Shown piece after piece: positions 11,170 to 23,764 of a stretch of 64,000 bases of DNA. Below the pieces are notes generated by a model that was given only the letters and a program-made list of their open reading frames with translations, was not told the origin of the DNA and ran no database searches. The stretch covers positions 1,893,732 to 1,957,731 of the forward strand of contig NC_060962.1 of the NCBI RefSeq assembly GCF_910589235.1. The letters are read 5' to 3'. Each line of letters starts with the position of its first letter. Positions within the stretch are counted from its first letter, which is position 1. The stretch comes from Vespa crabro (taxonomy: Eukaryota > Arthropoda > Insecta > Hymenoptera > Vespidae). Both the position numbers and the translations under genes were made by a program.

Positions 11170-14100
11170 CTGTTCGTTCGTGCGAATAGCATAGTCTACT
11201 ATCATCGAATCGGCTGCGCATTCGAGCGCTATCATCGACTTGGCTGTCTTGAGTGGCATAACTGCGTAGCGAGAACTCGATTATAGGTCAGCGGTTTGTC
11301 GCTTTTATTAACTCTGACTAACGTTCACGCCCCAAATCTCACTGTTCGGCATTATCCTCCTTGGCAATTCAATTACCTCATTAGCCTGAATTAATGGCGC
11401 TTACTAACGAAAATAGGTCAGAAGTGTTGAATATTTTGCTTTGTAAATATTCTTTTTCACGCGAATCTACGCTCGAAATTGTAACATTTACAAATAATAA
11501 TCTGTTTTTTTTTTTTTTTCGTTGAAGAGAGGAGAAGCAGGATAAAAACGAATTTACAAAAATATCAATTTCTTTCATTACACATTGTTATTCCTATCAC
11601 AATTTATAAAATAAAGTCGATAAATTAGTCCGAACAATCGCAATTATTGTGCAAGAGCTAGTATCGTTCTTTCATCAAAATTATATCTATAGAATCTATA
11701 GAATTCGCTGTTTAATCTCTATCGATCGAATTCCATAATTAGATCGATCGAAGATAACAAATTAGCGGGATTAGTCATATTAGCTAGAAATGTGGACTGG
11801 TTCTACAATTTCTCATCCAATACACGTTTTCAATAATCTTTATGATATATGTGTATATACTTATCTAATGGAGCATCATTATTAATTATATATAAAATAC
11901 AAATATTGTATCGAATATTTTTTTAAATGTCGTTCGATATATTCGTTGAGATATTTAACTGTTTTGAAAATAATCAAACATTTCGAAGGGAATCTCGATT
12001 ATTTCCGATTATAGTTATAACAATGCAATAACAACGACGAATTCGATTAGAGTTATATTATTATTTGCGTTACCTGCACAACAGACTTCCGGTTCACAAA
12101 TATCCATGGCACAAATCTTCAGTGGTATCTCACTAAGAGCTCGCTTCTTTCTACCTTTTCTTTTAACTAATTCCTCAGATACGACACTTTCCACCTCGAG
12201 CTTCGTGCCAATTTTCTCGGATGGAACGGAGACTTCGACCTTAATCGATGATTTTCGTGGCGTCTTCAAATCTAAACTTGTTTGCTTCGGTTTTTTCTTC
12301 GATGTTTCTTCCAACAATTTAACCGGTTCCTGGTTCTTAATTACTTTTGCTTCGTGTTCCGTCTGTTCGGCCTTCAGATAAATGTTGTATATTCTTTCTA
12401 TCTCTCTACTATCTTCCGATTCATAAGCTTCCTTCTCCTGAAATAACGGAATACATACGAGAATCAAAATTTTAATTGATATATGAAAGTTTCATATATC
12501 GAAGATAACTTTCTCATCATTCATTATTTCTTTTCATTTGTATTTCATTTTAATGTAATATGAAACTTTGAAAATGGAATGAATTGGATCGTGTAATTTC
12601 AATTCGTTGTTACGTGAACTCTCCTTAAGGTGAAATAAAGTTTTCGAAAAAAGCTTAGTAAAAGTTAAATGGGACGCTGAATCAGGTTGTTCAAATACCG
12701 CTTTCAATTTAAGAAAATATTGTTTCTCCGCTTCAATTATTTCTTCATCATCGGCAAACGGACTGCCTCCATGATGAATCATTTTTTTTGCTTTCGATTT
12801 TCTGACATCTTTCGACTTCGTCCTTTCTTTGCCTTTATACTTAGATTTTAAAGGTCTACCTTCCACCGAAGATATTTGTGAAGATATATGAGTAAACAGC
12901 ATTGCCATCTCTTTTTTTCGAGCTTCCACTCCTTTTTCGTATTGACTACATCTATCTAGATACTATGAACAGAAAAAAGGCAAGGATAATTTAAATGTCA
13001 GATATTGTATGCAAAAGTTTCAGAATCAGTAAATTTCGTTCCTTTAGAAGATATTCAAAAATTTAAAAATGTTCTATATAATATATACACGACATGCAAA
13101 CATCGTTACGTTGGTTAGGATTTCCTTTGACTGTTGAGTGAAGTTAGTTTTTATCTAATTTTCTTTTTCCTTATATTTGAGCTGAATTGAACTCAGGACT
13201 TTGAAAAAGTCGTTTGAAGTTGCCGTTCGCAACAACAAAAATCAAATGAAAAGAATATTTCGATTGAATTACTGATTCAATTAATAAATCTAAGATACTT
13301 ACAGCGTTCATTTTTTAAGAAATAACAAACAATTAAGTAACATTAAGAATTTCTTTAGAGATATATGAAAATGAGAAACAAGTAAAAACTTACCGAAAGG
13401 AAGAAATATTTATCATTGGGAAATGTGGTAGTAAATAAGCCTCCGCATATGACGAAATAAACATTGCCATTGGTGGAACCGATGGCCAAAATTTTACCAT
13501 CGTTATGAGGTTTGATAGTTGTTAAAGATTTTTCACAGATTTGAATTTTATAGCACGTTGTATTTATTCCTTGAAAAAGATCATATGCATCCAACGTACC
13601 TTCCGTATTTATCGTAAAGAATAGAGACAATCTGGATCTGCTCCAACATCCTCCCGTTAGACAGCCTAATTTTTTCCTATAAAGAAACAATCAATATGTC
13701 CATTTGCAAATAAGAAATGCGATCTTTAAATTATCGTTGAAGTACTCTCGAAAGTACTCTCGAAAAATAAACCTAGCAAAAGTCTTGAAAATGTTTAAGG
13801 ACCTTTCAAAACTAATAAATAATCATTCTATAAGTCTGTTTAATTACTCTCAGCAAAATGAACGTGCTAAACTTTTAAACTGTTTTTACAAAGGAAAGTT
13901 TAAATGTACGATGGAAAGATGTATAAACTAAAGTGCGAGTAACTGTGTACTTATATATATATATATATATAAGAAACCATTTATTAATCTGACAATATCA
14001 ATTTTTAAAACTATGTTAATTAAATATGTTTTACTTCTTTTGACAAGTACAATAAGACTTTAAACTTTCAGAACACTCAATATAATTTAAAAAAAAAAAA

Positions 14101-16741
14101 AAAAAAGAGAAAAGAAAAAAAATTAAGTAATAAAATGATTGGCTCCGATCGATTATTTCAAAGTCGTCGTTAATAATAACCGTCGTCAATTATCGAAAGC
14201 ATTACGAAGCAAATGAAAAATTCTATTTGAAAAAAGCTCTCCTCCGAAGAAAAATAAATTCTATTTGAAAAGGATCATTACCTTCCTGTCTGGACCAGGC
14301 AATGGTCTCTAGTCTCCTCTGTCCAAACCTTGGCGTGATTGTTACCGACAGTCAAAAAGTTCTTCAAACTACTAGGATTCCGATCGATGGTCAATACCGA
14401 TCCAAGATGACAATAGAATCTCGTATAGAGTTTCTCGGTATTTGACATAGCTCTCCTATTGACGCTCACGATGGTCCCGTTCTCAAGTCCAGCGAAAAAT
14501 TTACTACCCATGGTAGATTCGTATTGAAGCACGGAGATAGGGATAGATTCATTTATGCTCTGTCTCTCGGGATATTCCAAATCCATCACTAGAACCTCCG
14601 TTGGTCTTCTCAACTTCCTGATATCCCACCACTTGATTGTGCCGCTGTTAGACGACGAAAAGAACTCGGTATTGGTCTTGGAATGGATCCAGTACGCCTG
14701 GCTTACTGGATTTCTTTGGTTGGATGAAACAAACAAAAAAATGGTGATTATATCTGCCTTCGAATTACTTTCAACTTACCTAAACGTCATTTAGAGGCAA
14801 AAATTTTTTTAATTGTGTTATAATATCCCTATTAAAATCCTAATAAGTTAATTATTTCTCATTCAAGATTCTTTTATCTTTGTGATAAAAAAATACTTCC
14901 TTTCTTTTTTTTTTCTTTCTTGCTTTTATCCCTCAACGAATCCCTTTTTTGACACATTCTTATCGAAACACTATGTATAATCCTCAATCGCGTAAGTGGC
15001 TCGAATATCAGGTGAACGAACATCTACTAAAATGAGATATAATCTCACCACACCTGTGACTGTTCAGAGGTTCCGATATTTGTACCGGCGAATCACCGGT
15101 TCTTGTGTCCCAGCTGCACACTTGACCGGACATCAAGCCACTTATCAGCAACGACGGGTCACGTTGATTAAACTCGATAGCCATAGACGCCGAAACTGAC
15201 TTTAGGATCAGCGACGGTTTGTTCGGTATTTCTATAATGCCAGAGAGAGAATTAAATATCTGTTCTATGTATTATATATAGTTTTCGAATAAGTCAATAT
15301 CGATATTGTTGCACTCGTCAAGATAATTATATTGCCATTCTCTCGTGTATAAAAATTATTTCTTTTTCTTTTTTTTTTCGTTCCTATCGTCTTTATTATA
15401 AATTAAACTATATATATAATCGAAGTTTAAAGATAAAGCATAAAAATTACTTTATGCATTGAAATTAAAAATGAAAATTATATACCAACGTTCCAAATGT
15501 AAGCATTTGAGCTCAAATTTGTCGGTAACTCGATTCGATCTTTGAAACAATATGCAACAGCAAATTGATGTGTGTCCATTGACCAACACAAATGATTAAC
15601 AGGTCTCACGTTTAATTCTTGATCGGAATACACGCATTCGATCCTGAAAAAAAAATAGAAGTTTTCTAAAAGATTTAAATATTTCTCTCAATCCATTCTT
15701 ATCTTGACAGTATCTGTATATCACAGGAAACGTATGATTTTCCAATAGTGACCATCATAAATCGTATGCAAAGGATGCCTTTACACAAACATTCTCGTCA
15801 CCATCGTAGTAATCTCGTACTACGTATTGGCATTCTCGGATTTACTATCCTAGTATTTCCTCTCGTCGAATCGCAATTCGTACGGGTTTGTATTGCGTGT
15901 GCTTGTATGAGATAAAATGGCTTACTAAGTTTTATGGTGGTATCACCGCATAATTTGTCTTGTATAGAAGCAATAAGGGTAACGATATGTTCTAGATTAT
16001 TTTTTCATAATGATTATTTCAACTTCTTTATAATGTTGATTAAATTTAGATCGGATCGTTATAAACATATAAACTTGAAAAATTAAACAAAAATAAAAAA
16101 ATATATATACATATGTATAATTCAATTATTTGAAAATGATATCTTAGATTATACCTCATCTCAGGGGAAATCGTTAATTTCGTAGGTATCATGTCACTGA
16201 AGTAATTATCGTGAATATCGATAGCATTATTTTGCATTACCATATGTTCCATTGTCTAAGAAAATAATAAATTATAACGATGAATTTTTACAGTGGAAAA
16301 AGAAAACTATTTTGCTTACTTCCATAAGTGGATTCATAGACGCAGTCCAATTGTCACCTTTGACGACTCTTTGACGAAATCTACGAACTGCCTCTTCGTC
16401 TAATGGATTTATTTCCTTTGGCCAACTACCCTCTAAATGGCGTATTCCCGAATTTTTTATTTTTCCGGACGTAGTCTGAATCTGATCATACAAACGAATA
16501 AAATAGTACTAAAAATATGAGTATAGAAATATAATTCTTAAGATAAGTCTGATCTAACCTCGTGAAGTGCGTATTGTACTGATTCTTGAGTACTACCATG
16601 ATTTATTTGTTGACTAATAAAGCTTTTGTGAAGACGCGGTTCTGGAAGAATATCTTCTTCGACAGTTGGCCCAATATCCTCGAAAAAACATTGCTTGCCA
16701 AATTGATTTCTTTTTTTAATGTAGACGTATTTAGAATCCAT
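8877..16741 (-). CDS. Dnai2: Axonemal dynein intermediate chain 2-like gene, copy B (complete)
   Basis: Seen: ten exons join in frame on the minus strand: 16741-16559, 16481-16320, 16255-16155, 15643-15486, 15231-15054, 14713-14282, 13676-13394, 12962-12699, 12437-12074 and 9433-8877. They total 2682 nt, or 893 residues plus stop. The product starts MDSKYVYIKKRNQFGKQC, carries GSWPKEINPLD and MEHMVMQNNAIDIHDNYF, and then WD-like strands AYIWNV, VCSWDTR, IKWWDIRKL, AKVWTEET and LDAYDL. Known: these are hallmarks of DNAI2, the outer-arm dynein intermediate chain of motile cilia and sperm flagella. Vertebrate DNAI2 is about 600 residues. The extra length is a Lys/Glu-rich tail encoded by the last three exons, which is oddly long; a mis-joined terminal exon is possible but all phases fit. 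Copy A lies 5.8 kb downstream in the same orientation. Testis or ciliated sense-organ expression is inferred from the family. Confidence 0.88.
9434..12073. other. Long last intron of Dnai2 copy B
   Basis: 2.6 kb without recognised coding sequence. It contains a CT tract at 9479-9522, AAT/ATC imperfect repeats near 9823-9890, a TA tract at 11148-11170 and a 30-bp-period direct repeat at 11199-11246. Confidence 0.55.
9479..9522. repeat. (CT)n microsatellite
   Basis: CT-rich tract with a few CCT interruptions, within 50 bp of the acceptor of Dnai2 copy B exon 10. On the transcribed strand it is a GA tract. Confidence 0.9.
12074..12437 (-). CDS. Dnai2: Dnai2 copy B coding exon 9 (charged tail)
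   Basis: 364 nt, acceptor TTTCAG, donor GCAG before GTAACG. Encodes a Lys/Glu/Ser-rich segment (IERIYNIYLKAEQTEHEAKV, KKKPKQTSLDL, VKRKGRKKRA) without a recognised domain. A two-Cys patch EVCC lies at its end. Confidence 0.7.
12699..12962 (-). CDS. Dnai2: Dnai2 copy B coding exon 8
   Basis: 264 nt starting YLDRCSQYEKGVEARKKEM, the helix after the propeller. I end it at GCG before GTATTTG because this gives LKLKA joined in phase to EKEAYES, resembling the AEEEFF-AELKKKEA helix of DNAI2. Without that splice the frame runs on to a stop at 12534, which would be a shorter alternative end. Confidence 0.72.
13394..13676 (-). CDS. Dnai2: Dnai2 copy B coding exon 7
   Basis: 283 nt encoding GGCWSRSRLSLFFTINTEG, LDAYDLFQG, ILAIGSTNGNVYFV and FPNDKYFFLS. 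It covers the last WD blades; the GS-NG-V turn is typical of the final DNAI2 repeat. Confidence 0.86.
14282..14713 (-). CDS. Dnai2: Dnai2 copy B coding exon 6
   Basis: 432 nt encoding IKWWDIRKLRRPTEVLVMDL, FFAGLENGTIVSVNRRA, the AEKLYTRF loop and AKVWTEETRD. It is the longest well-conserved exon and the strongest single match to DNAI2. Confidence 0.9.
15054..15231 (-). CDS. Dnai2: Dnai2 copy B coding exon 5
   Basis: 178 nt, acceptor TTATAG, donor after CACAG. Encodes EFNQRDPSLLISGLMSGQ and VCSWDTRTG, a clear WD repeat. Confidence 0.86.
15486..15643 (-). CDS. Dnai2: Dnai2 copy B coding exon 4
   Basis: 158 nt after a long T-rich acceptor tract. Encodes VNHLCWSMDTHQFAVAYCF and AYIWNV, the first propeller blade. 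Confidence 0.84.
16155..16255 (-). CDS. Dnai2: Dnai2 copy B coding exon 3
   Basis: 101 nt, starting TMEHMVMQNNAIDIHDNYF after acceptor CTTAG and ending in phase 2 at ATGAG before GTATAA. Confidence 0.86.
16320..16481 (-). CDS. Dnai2: Dnai2 copy B coding exon 2
   Basis: 162 nt, phase 0, acceptor GATCAG, donor after ATGGAA. Encodes HLEGSWPKEINPLDEE and FRQRVVKGDNW. The first two introns are only 77 and 64 bp. Confidence 0.86.
16559..16741 (-). CDS. Dnai2: Dnai2 copy B coding exon 1 (start exon)
   Basis: 61 codons, ATG at 16741-16739, ending ALHE before a GT donor. It encodes MDSKYVYIKKRNQFGKQC. Length and phase match copy A exactly, which supports this start. Confidence 0.88.
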
Positions 16742-17441
16742 TATTCTCCAAGAGAACTTTTCGACGCACTTTAAAAAACAAAGTAGATATAAAAAGGAAT
16801 CAAGGAAGATTAGAATGAAAGTAATGATAAAAATTCATCGATTATAAAAAAGAATCGGATGATATCGCGTTGTGTTTCGTAGAACTGTCGAAAGTTCTTC
16901 GAACAACTGCTATTCTCTATTCGATCCATATCTATATTCGGTTTGAATGCAAGTAAAACTTTTTTCTTTTTTTATTGTTGGAAGATTTGAAATAATGAAA
17001 GATCGCAAAAAACTGGATCGCAATTCATTCTGGCATTGCATCCTCGAAATTCTACGCATAAGTTTCGGCTCGCAATATCTATAGTGGGCGTAGTCCTTGT
17101 CGATATAGGATTACGATCCCTCGAATAGCATTAAATTTAGCAATCAATGCGCCTGCACAAGGCCACAAATCGCGTAAGCTACGATGGTGCACGGTTTCTA
17201 CTAATGAATAGGAGTTGCCGTACAGTCCCTATTGGCATCATTCTAACCGATATTGATCGATCAAGGACAGATATCGAGAAGTACCATACGAAATTCGAAA
17301 TTTCTCAACGAAAGCAATTAGCAGAAATTCTCATTATCATCATTCACCTATGAATCAAACAAAATTTATCGATCACGAATGAGCTTTTGATCGGCTATTG
17401 AGCAGACCCACTATGTTTGAAGCAATTCTATAAACGGCTGA

Positions 17442-17493
<52 letters not shown>

Positions 17494-19634
17494 TTTTAAT
17501 ATCATTGCGTGTTTCGTTTCCTCGAACTAGTATTCAAAGATTCACTTTCGAGAGAAGCTTTTCAAAAGCTTAAATCTCAGCTATTCGCTAATTGGCCAAA
17601 AGCTTCTCTTTGGATATGATATATATATATAGGCTCGACGACGTGCCATTACTCATCGATCAATTAGCTGATATTCCAAGTAACACGATATCTCCGTGAA
17701 TGCTGAAACTATGATATCAAGTTACCTGTCGCCTTGTCTCAACTCGATAATTTCTCGACGTATGTTACGCTGCTACGTATCCTAATTGTACAATATGATA
17801 ATATTAGTAAATAAAGGAAAGAAATAAAGTCATTCTAGAAGAACGATTTTATCGAAGGAAACTCATTGAAAATATCTTTGACATTCATAGATAATACTCT
17901 TTGCCAATTGAAAGAGCGTTCGAAATTCTTAACTGACGTGATGCTTTAACTCTCGCTAAAAGCATCTATTAAGAAATAATGAAGCACCATTTTCCATCAT
18001 ACCGATCGCACGATAAAGCAATGTACCATTTGAATTTATTCGATGAGCTCGTAAGAACGCGTTAATACTTCACATAGGATATCCGTTGAAACGAACTTCG
18101 TGTAACGAGCTTGTAACGAAGAAACGAGTCTGGAATGAAAGCATTGCACATGATAATCATCCTAAGACTGCAGAAACAAGAAAAACAGGAGATTGTGAAA
18201 GGATAAAGCTTTAAGAGAGATAACGAGAGCGTTGAGAATAGTTAAGAGAGAAAAAGGAATATGGTCCTTCAAGAATATGACGGAAAATAAGTCGACGTTA
18301 CAGTTGTCTCATCATTTTTAAAATTTTTTAAACGAGATTGTCTTTGATGTATCGATACAAACCATAAAATCAATCTTAAAATTGTATAAATCTTATATTC
18401 TGATATTTGCATTATACGCTGAGAAAAAAGACAAACTATTGAAAGGAATTTCAAGTATACTTATCTGTCTTGAACTTTGCTTCTTATGAAAGAACCGAGT
18501 AAGTCTAATTATAAAAGGCATTATCGGAGAAAAAGTATCATTTAGCTTCTCTCTCTTTCTTTTCTTTCCTTTTTTCCTTATTTTTTTTTTTTTTTGTTAC
18601 TCTTATTACCCTTTGTCTGCAAATTAGAAGGAATGAGAACCGTTGTTAAAGGAAATTGATTTTAATTGATCTTCGACACGACGTTATAAAGGAAAAAATG
18701 AAACTGTAGAGAATCAATTAAAATAATATTTATAATGATCATGAAAGAGTCGACAAATTTTGCTGTATAAAACTTCATATGAATATCTCTGATATATATT
18801 TTTTCTTTTTTTTTTTTTTTTTTTTGTATAAAATATACTCTTGTCTTTAAATCAATGTTTCGTTGTTTGAGCTTAAGAATAAAGTAAGATAGAGTAGTAT
18901 GGACGTAGAAAGAAAGAGACAGATAGAGAGACAGAGAGAGAAAGAGAGAGAGAGAAGAAAAAAGAAAAAGATGGTCTTGCATGAAAAAGTACGGGCTTCC
19001 ACGCGACAAATGACAAGAAGTTCTCTCATTTATCACCATCTTTCTTCCTATATTTTCATCGGTTACGTTACATCGCTTATACGAAAGTGCATCAGAGTAC
19101 ATTGCTTTATGGATACATTTCCCCGTTCGTTGCATTCAAAATGATAAATCTCTTATGTTTACTAGAATCACGGCGAGAGCTTACCGCTTTCGAAACCTTC
19201 GACTAAAATGTGATTTAACATGTGTTAAAAAGTTTTCATTACATTGTTGAATGATAGATTCATCACTGTGATCGAATAACTTTTTATGTGATCGTTTCTC
19301 TAATTCGACCAAAAGTAACAGTTTGATAATAAAACTTTATGTACAAAATAATTGATAAAATTGATTGATTTTTTTATAGAAAAAGAATTAAAATTATTAA
19401 AAATGAAAAACGTTATTAAAATTCGAAACGTTAGTGAAACTCGAACTTCTATTTTCGTAACCAGAATGCTAACTGAAAAGAAAATTTGATAGAAATATTT
19501 TCTTTTTTTTTTATTATATAAAGGACTTGTGTTTGCTTATGTATGTGCGTGTGTATATATGTGTTTGGAGGAATGATAAATAAATAAATAAATCATTTTT
19601 ATCGATGTTAATACCTTAAAACATTTGATTGCAG
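16742..19634. other. Region between Dnai2 copy B and the first recognised Fur1 exon
   Basis: No exon recognised in 2.9 kb. The left end must hold the Dnai2 copy B promoter. The right end is the intron upstream of the first Fur1 exon found. It holds a (CT)n tract, a 12-bp inverted repeat (17551-17562 with 17598-17609), poly-T runs near 18580 and 18805, and an impure GA tract near 18910-18970. Confidence 0.5.
17450..17489. repeat. (CT)n microsatellite
   Basis: Uninterrupted CT repeat between Dnai2 copy B and Fur1. Confidence 0.93.
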
Positions 19635-19856
19635 ATATTCGATGGTTGGTATCATCTCGAGCATCGATCCGTGACGAAGAGATCGATCGATCCGCACATG
19701 GAAGTACATTCCAGACTGATAAGAGATTCAAGAGTTCGTCGAGCAGAACAACAACGAGCAAAGTCGCGAAGTAAACGGGATTTATTAATCAAACGCGGTC
19801 CGTCCAATGCAAAAGTTATTTTAAACGACGAGAGATGGCCTCAAATGTGGTACCTG
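19635..19856 (+). CDS. Fur1: Fur1 exon: prodomain end and activation site
   Basis: 74 codons, phase 0 both ends, after acceptor TTGCAG. It begins IFDGWYHLEH, has the inner prodomain site RSVTKR (19665-19682), which corresponds to the second cleavage site of furin propeptides, and the activation site RSKR ending at 19778. The mature protease therefore starts DLLIKRG. It ends with the QMWYL motif. Confidence 0.92.
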
Positions 19857-20281
19857 GTATGTTCCTCTCATGTTATACCTAATTTTAATAATCTCGAAAC
19901 GTCTGAACATTCATAGACTGTATTTCGTATCCATTTCTCTTAGTAGTTTATGAACATCTAATTCATAGTATCGTTCTGAATATTCGAGGAATTTCTAATA
20001 TGACAGATGCCTGAATTCTAGGTAGATTCTTGTTTGCACCCTCCTCCCTATCTCGACCTACGAATGATTATCATTTATATGAATCGAACTTTCTTTTGAT
20101 TAATTTATTAAATGAATTTTTATGCTTCACATTCATTTATGGGTATTCGTTTAACATAATATTTTTTTTATTTAATTTTATTAAATGTAGAAAAATAATA
20201 ATCACATAATAAAAATAAATAATCAGTAACAAATATGAAAGTTTATAACTATTTACGAGTGAACGATTGATTTTCTTTCTT

Positions 20282-20314
<33 letters not shown>

Positions 20315-23300
20315 TCTTTTTTCTTTTTGTTATACTAACTTTTCTTTCGATTTGAACCCTCGGAACTGATCGTTACATATTTTTTATTTTGCTTTATTCG
20401 TATTACAAGAAGAAGGGGAAGCACGTGAGTGGATTAATGAGAAGCATTCTTTAAATCTTTACTGTTCGTATATCCGAACTAGTCTTTGGATTCGTGGAAA
20501 AATAAGCGAAATGGAGCATGGACGTGCTTTGAAAGACTAAACAATGTTACCGCGTTAACGCATTTTCCTCGTTTCTTTTTCTTCGTTATCTACTATTTTT
20601 ACTATCTTTTTTTTTTCTCTATCCCGTTCCATTAGAACAGGGGAAACGGTTTGGACATGAACGTGCAGAATGCCTGGGCCGAAGGTATCACCGGAAGCGG
20701 CGTCGTGGTCACGATTCTCGACGATGGCTTGGAAAAAGATCATCCTGACCTCTACAAAAATTACGTGAGTCTTGCGAATTGCTCACTGCGACTTATTTTA
20801 TATTTCACGATTCCTGTTATTTCAAAAACATGAACGAAATAAAAAAGGAGAATCGCGTTTACCTTTTCTTTTTTTTCCTTCTCTCTTATAAATTATTATT
20901 TACGAAATCTTCGAAGTTGTATTTCTATTATTAAAATATCATTCTTATATGGTTAAGAAAATTTTAAATATTATTAAATTCAAATCATTAATTTTTCCTT
21001 GAAAGAAATAACATATTCAACTTATTAAATAAGATCTATCAAGAGATTAATATCAAAATTGTAGGATCCTCAAGCGAGTTATGACGTTAATAGTCACGAT
21101 GAAGATCCGATGCCAAGGTATGATCTTGTGGACAGCAATCGACACGGTACCAGGTGTGCCGGAGAAGTTGCAGCGACTGCCAACAATACTGTCTGCGCAG
21201 TTGGTGTTGCCTTTGGAGCAGGTGTTGGTGGTAAGTCTTACTTCAAAGATTCATCTTCATAGTCTCCGAACTAGGAAAGCTTTTCGTTTCTTTTCCCTCT
21301 TGAATTTCAAGAAAATTCAACTTTTCTCTCTCTCTTTCTCTCTCTCGCTCTCTCGCTTCTTTCTTATGCTTGGGAAAAACTGTTCTCTTCAAATTGGATT
21401 TGCGAATTCTGAGTAATTTTATTATATACAATATACCAATGGATTTTAAGCCAGCAACATTTCAACACACTAAGCAATAATATTCAACATGCATATTTTT
21501 CAAAGCATACATTTTCATTAAACTTTCTTTCTCTCTTTCTCTTTCTCTCTCTTCTCTCTCTCTACATATATATACACACACACGCACATACACAATACCT
21601 TTCACATTGGTGTCTCAACTCGTTGTTATTCTACTTGAAACAAGAAAGAGAGAATTTGCTTTTTTTGTGATGGGTATTAAAAATACCATTTCATAGTACA
21701 TACGGAATACTAAAAAATTAATAATTTTGATACTCATGTCAAATACTTTCAGCTCCAATAAATTTCTACGTCAATATTTGAAACTTCTTACTGCTTTATT
21801 GAAACAACCGATAATGTTGCTTTTTACTTTTATTAATTAAAAATACAAAGGGTCGACTAGCGAATATAAAGGTTCACTACGTTTTCTAACACATAAAAAC
21901 ATGACCCAATTTGTGAAATGCAAGCGATCTTTATCCGAATAGAGCATGAGGATTACAATTTGCTTGGTATCCTAAGTAAAATCAAAATTGAATTCTATTT
22001 CAACATCGTTATCGAATTCAAACCGTTTTGTATTAATAAATAATAAACGATATTGTTTCTAATCTTGTTTCTAAACGATATCTATAAAACCTTATACCTT
22101 TCATTAAATTCTCATAATCTTGTAAAACTATAATAATCTTATAACTTATGTTTTCAGGCGTTCGAATGTTAGACGGAGACGTAACAGATGCAGTTGAAGC
22201 CAGATCACTTAGTTTGAATCCACAGCATATCGATATTTACAGTGCTTCATGGGGTCCTGATGACGATGGCAAGACAGTCGATGGCCCTGGTGAATTAGCA
22301 ACAAGAGCCTTCATCGAGGGAATTACCAAGGTTAGTTTCTAATATTCGTCAATAATTATGAATGTAGACTAATTAAGGAATTTAGACAAATTAATTTTAT
22401 CATTAATTCTATTTTATATCGATCTACATTACAATAGTATCTATGGAATTATTTTTGATAAAAAATAGTTGAAATTATACCATTTATGAGAGTTCGTAGC
22501 GATGACGTAAAAGTTTTATTTCAATTCCAAAAATATTCGCGTAAATCAAGATTTCCCCTTTAAAATTTCCTACGTTTCGTATATTTACGACCTTTCAGTT
22601 TGATGATGAATGTCGTGAAGAATGATGTGAACGTTGAAACATCGCGATACGGTCCTTCACTTTTCACGTAAGTAGGTGTACCCGAAAAAAAAGGATCTGT
22701 AAAAAACCTACCTGAATGAATCCCGTAGACGTAATAAACTCGAAAAATTTATATAAGTAGTCATGAAAGTTTGAACAAATCAATTCTATATGGCAGAAGG
22801 TCTTTTTTAAAGGGGAATAGAACACAAACATCGAATTTTCGAAAACTTCTTTTTGTTATCATCATAACATTTATCAATAAATCATTAAATAATTAAATTA
22901 ATCAAATATGGTTAAAATTGAATGTCCAAGAAAAACGTATTTCTAATCGTAATAAAAATAAAATGATGCTCAAGTCATTTGGTGGTATTACTGTATATAT
23001 TGTTAAATTTATTGTTAATACTCGTATATATGTATATATTGTTAAATTTTTCATATAATTTATATTTATTTCTATTGTAAGAACAAATTACTATAAATTG
23101 TTGAGAAACATAGTAATGCTGGAATATCTAAGTTTAATCAGTAGTTACGATAAAAGTTTTCGAGTATTTTCATTAGATACACACGACTTCTTATCTTCAT
23201 TTCTTCTGGTTTTTCTTCGTTTTTACATAGAGTATCTAGACAAAACGTTATAAGACAAGTTTACTAACGTTAAAGAAAGTTTCCTAAACGTTAAAACTTT

Positions 23301-23713
23301 TCTAAGGTCTAGGTATTTCTTCAAAACGTCATAAAACTAGAATATAGAGTCCGTCGATATCTTTCCCGGAAATTTGATGCAAAGAATTTCAACGTAGAAA
23401 ATATACATGTCACTTTCTCTTCTTCCTGTTCTTCTTAACACTTTCAAGAATTCGAAAAGTTTGACAACTCGGTAGAATTCTGTGAAAGTTTAGCTGAGCT
23501 TTTCGTGAACCCATGAAAAGTCTCAAATCTTTCCAAAAAACTTCTCCAGTAGACACTTTCTTATACTTATTTCTTCTTACTGCAAAACGACAAATCGATA
23601 ATGGATCGTCTGGATCAGTAAACAAATATTATCCAGACAATCCAATTTTTGAAAATTAGAATTTTGTCATAAGATCGTCAAGAAGTGACGATAAACATAA
23701 TCCGATTAGAATA

Positions 23714-23764
<51 letters not shown>

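Noticed and set aside
12534..12698. Continuation of Dnai2 copy B exon 8 to a stop at 12534
   Set aside because: The phase-0 donor at 12698 gives a helix that better resembles DNAI2 and connects to exon 9; kept only as an alternative end.
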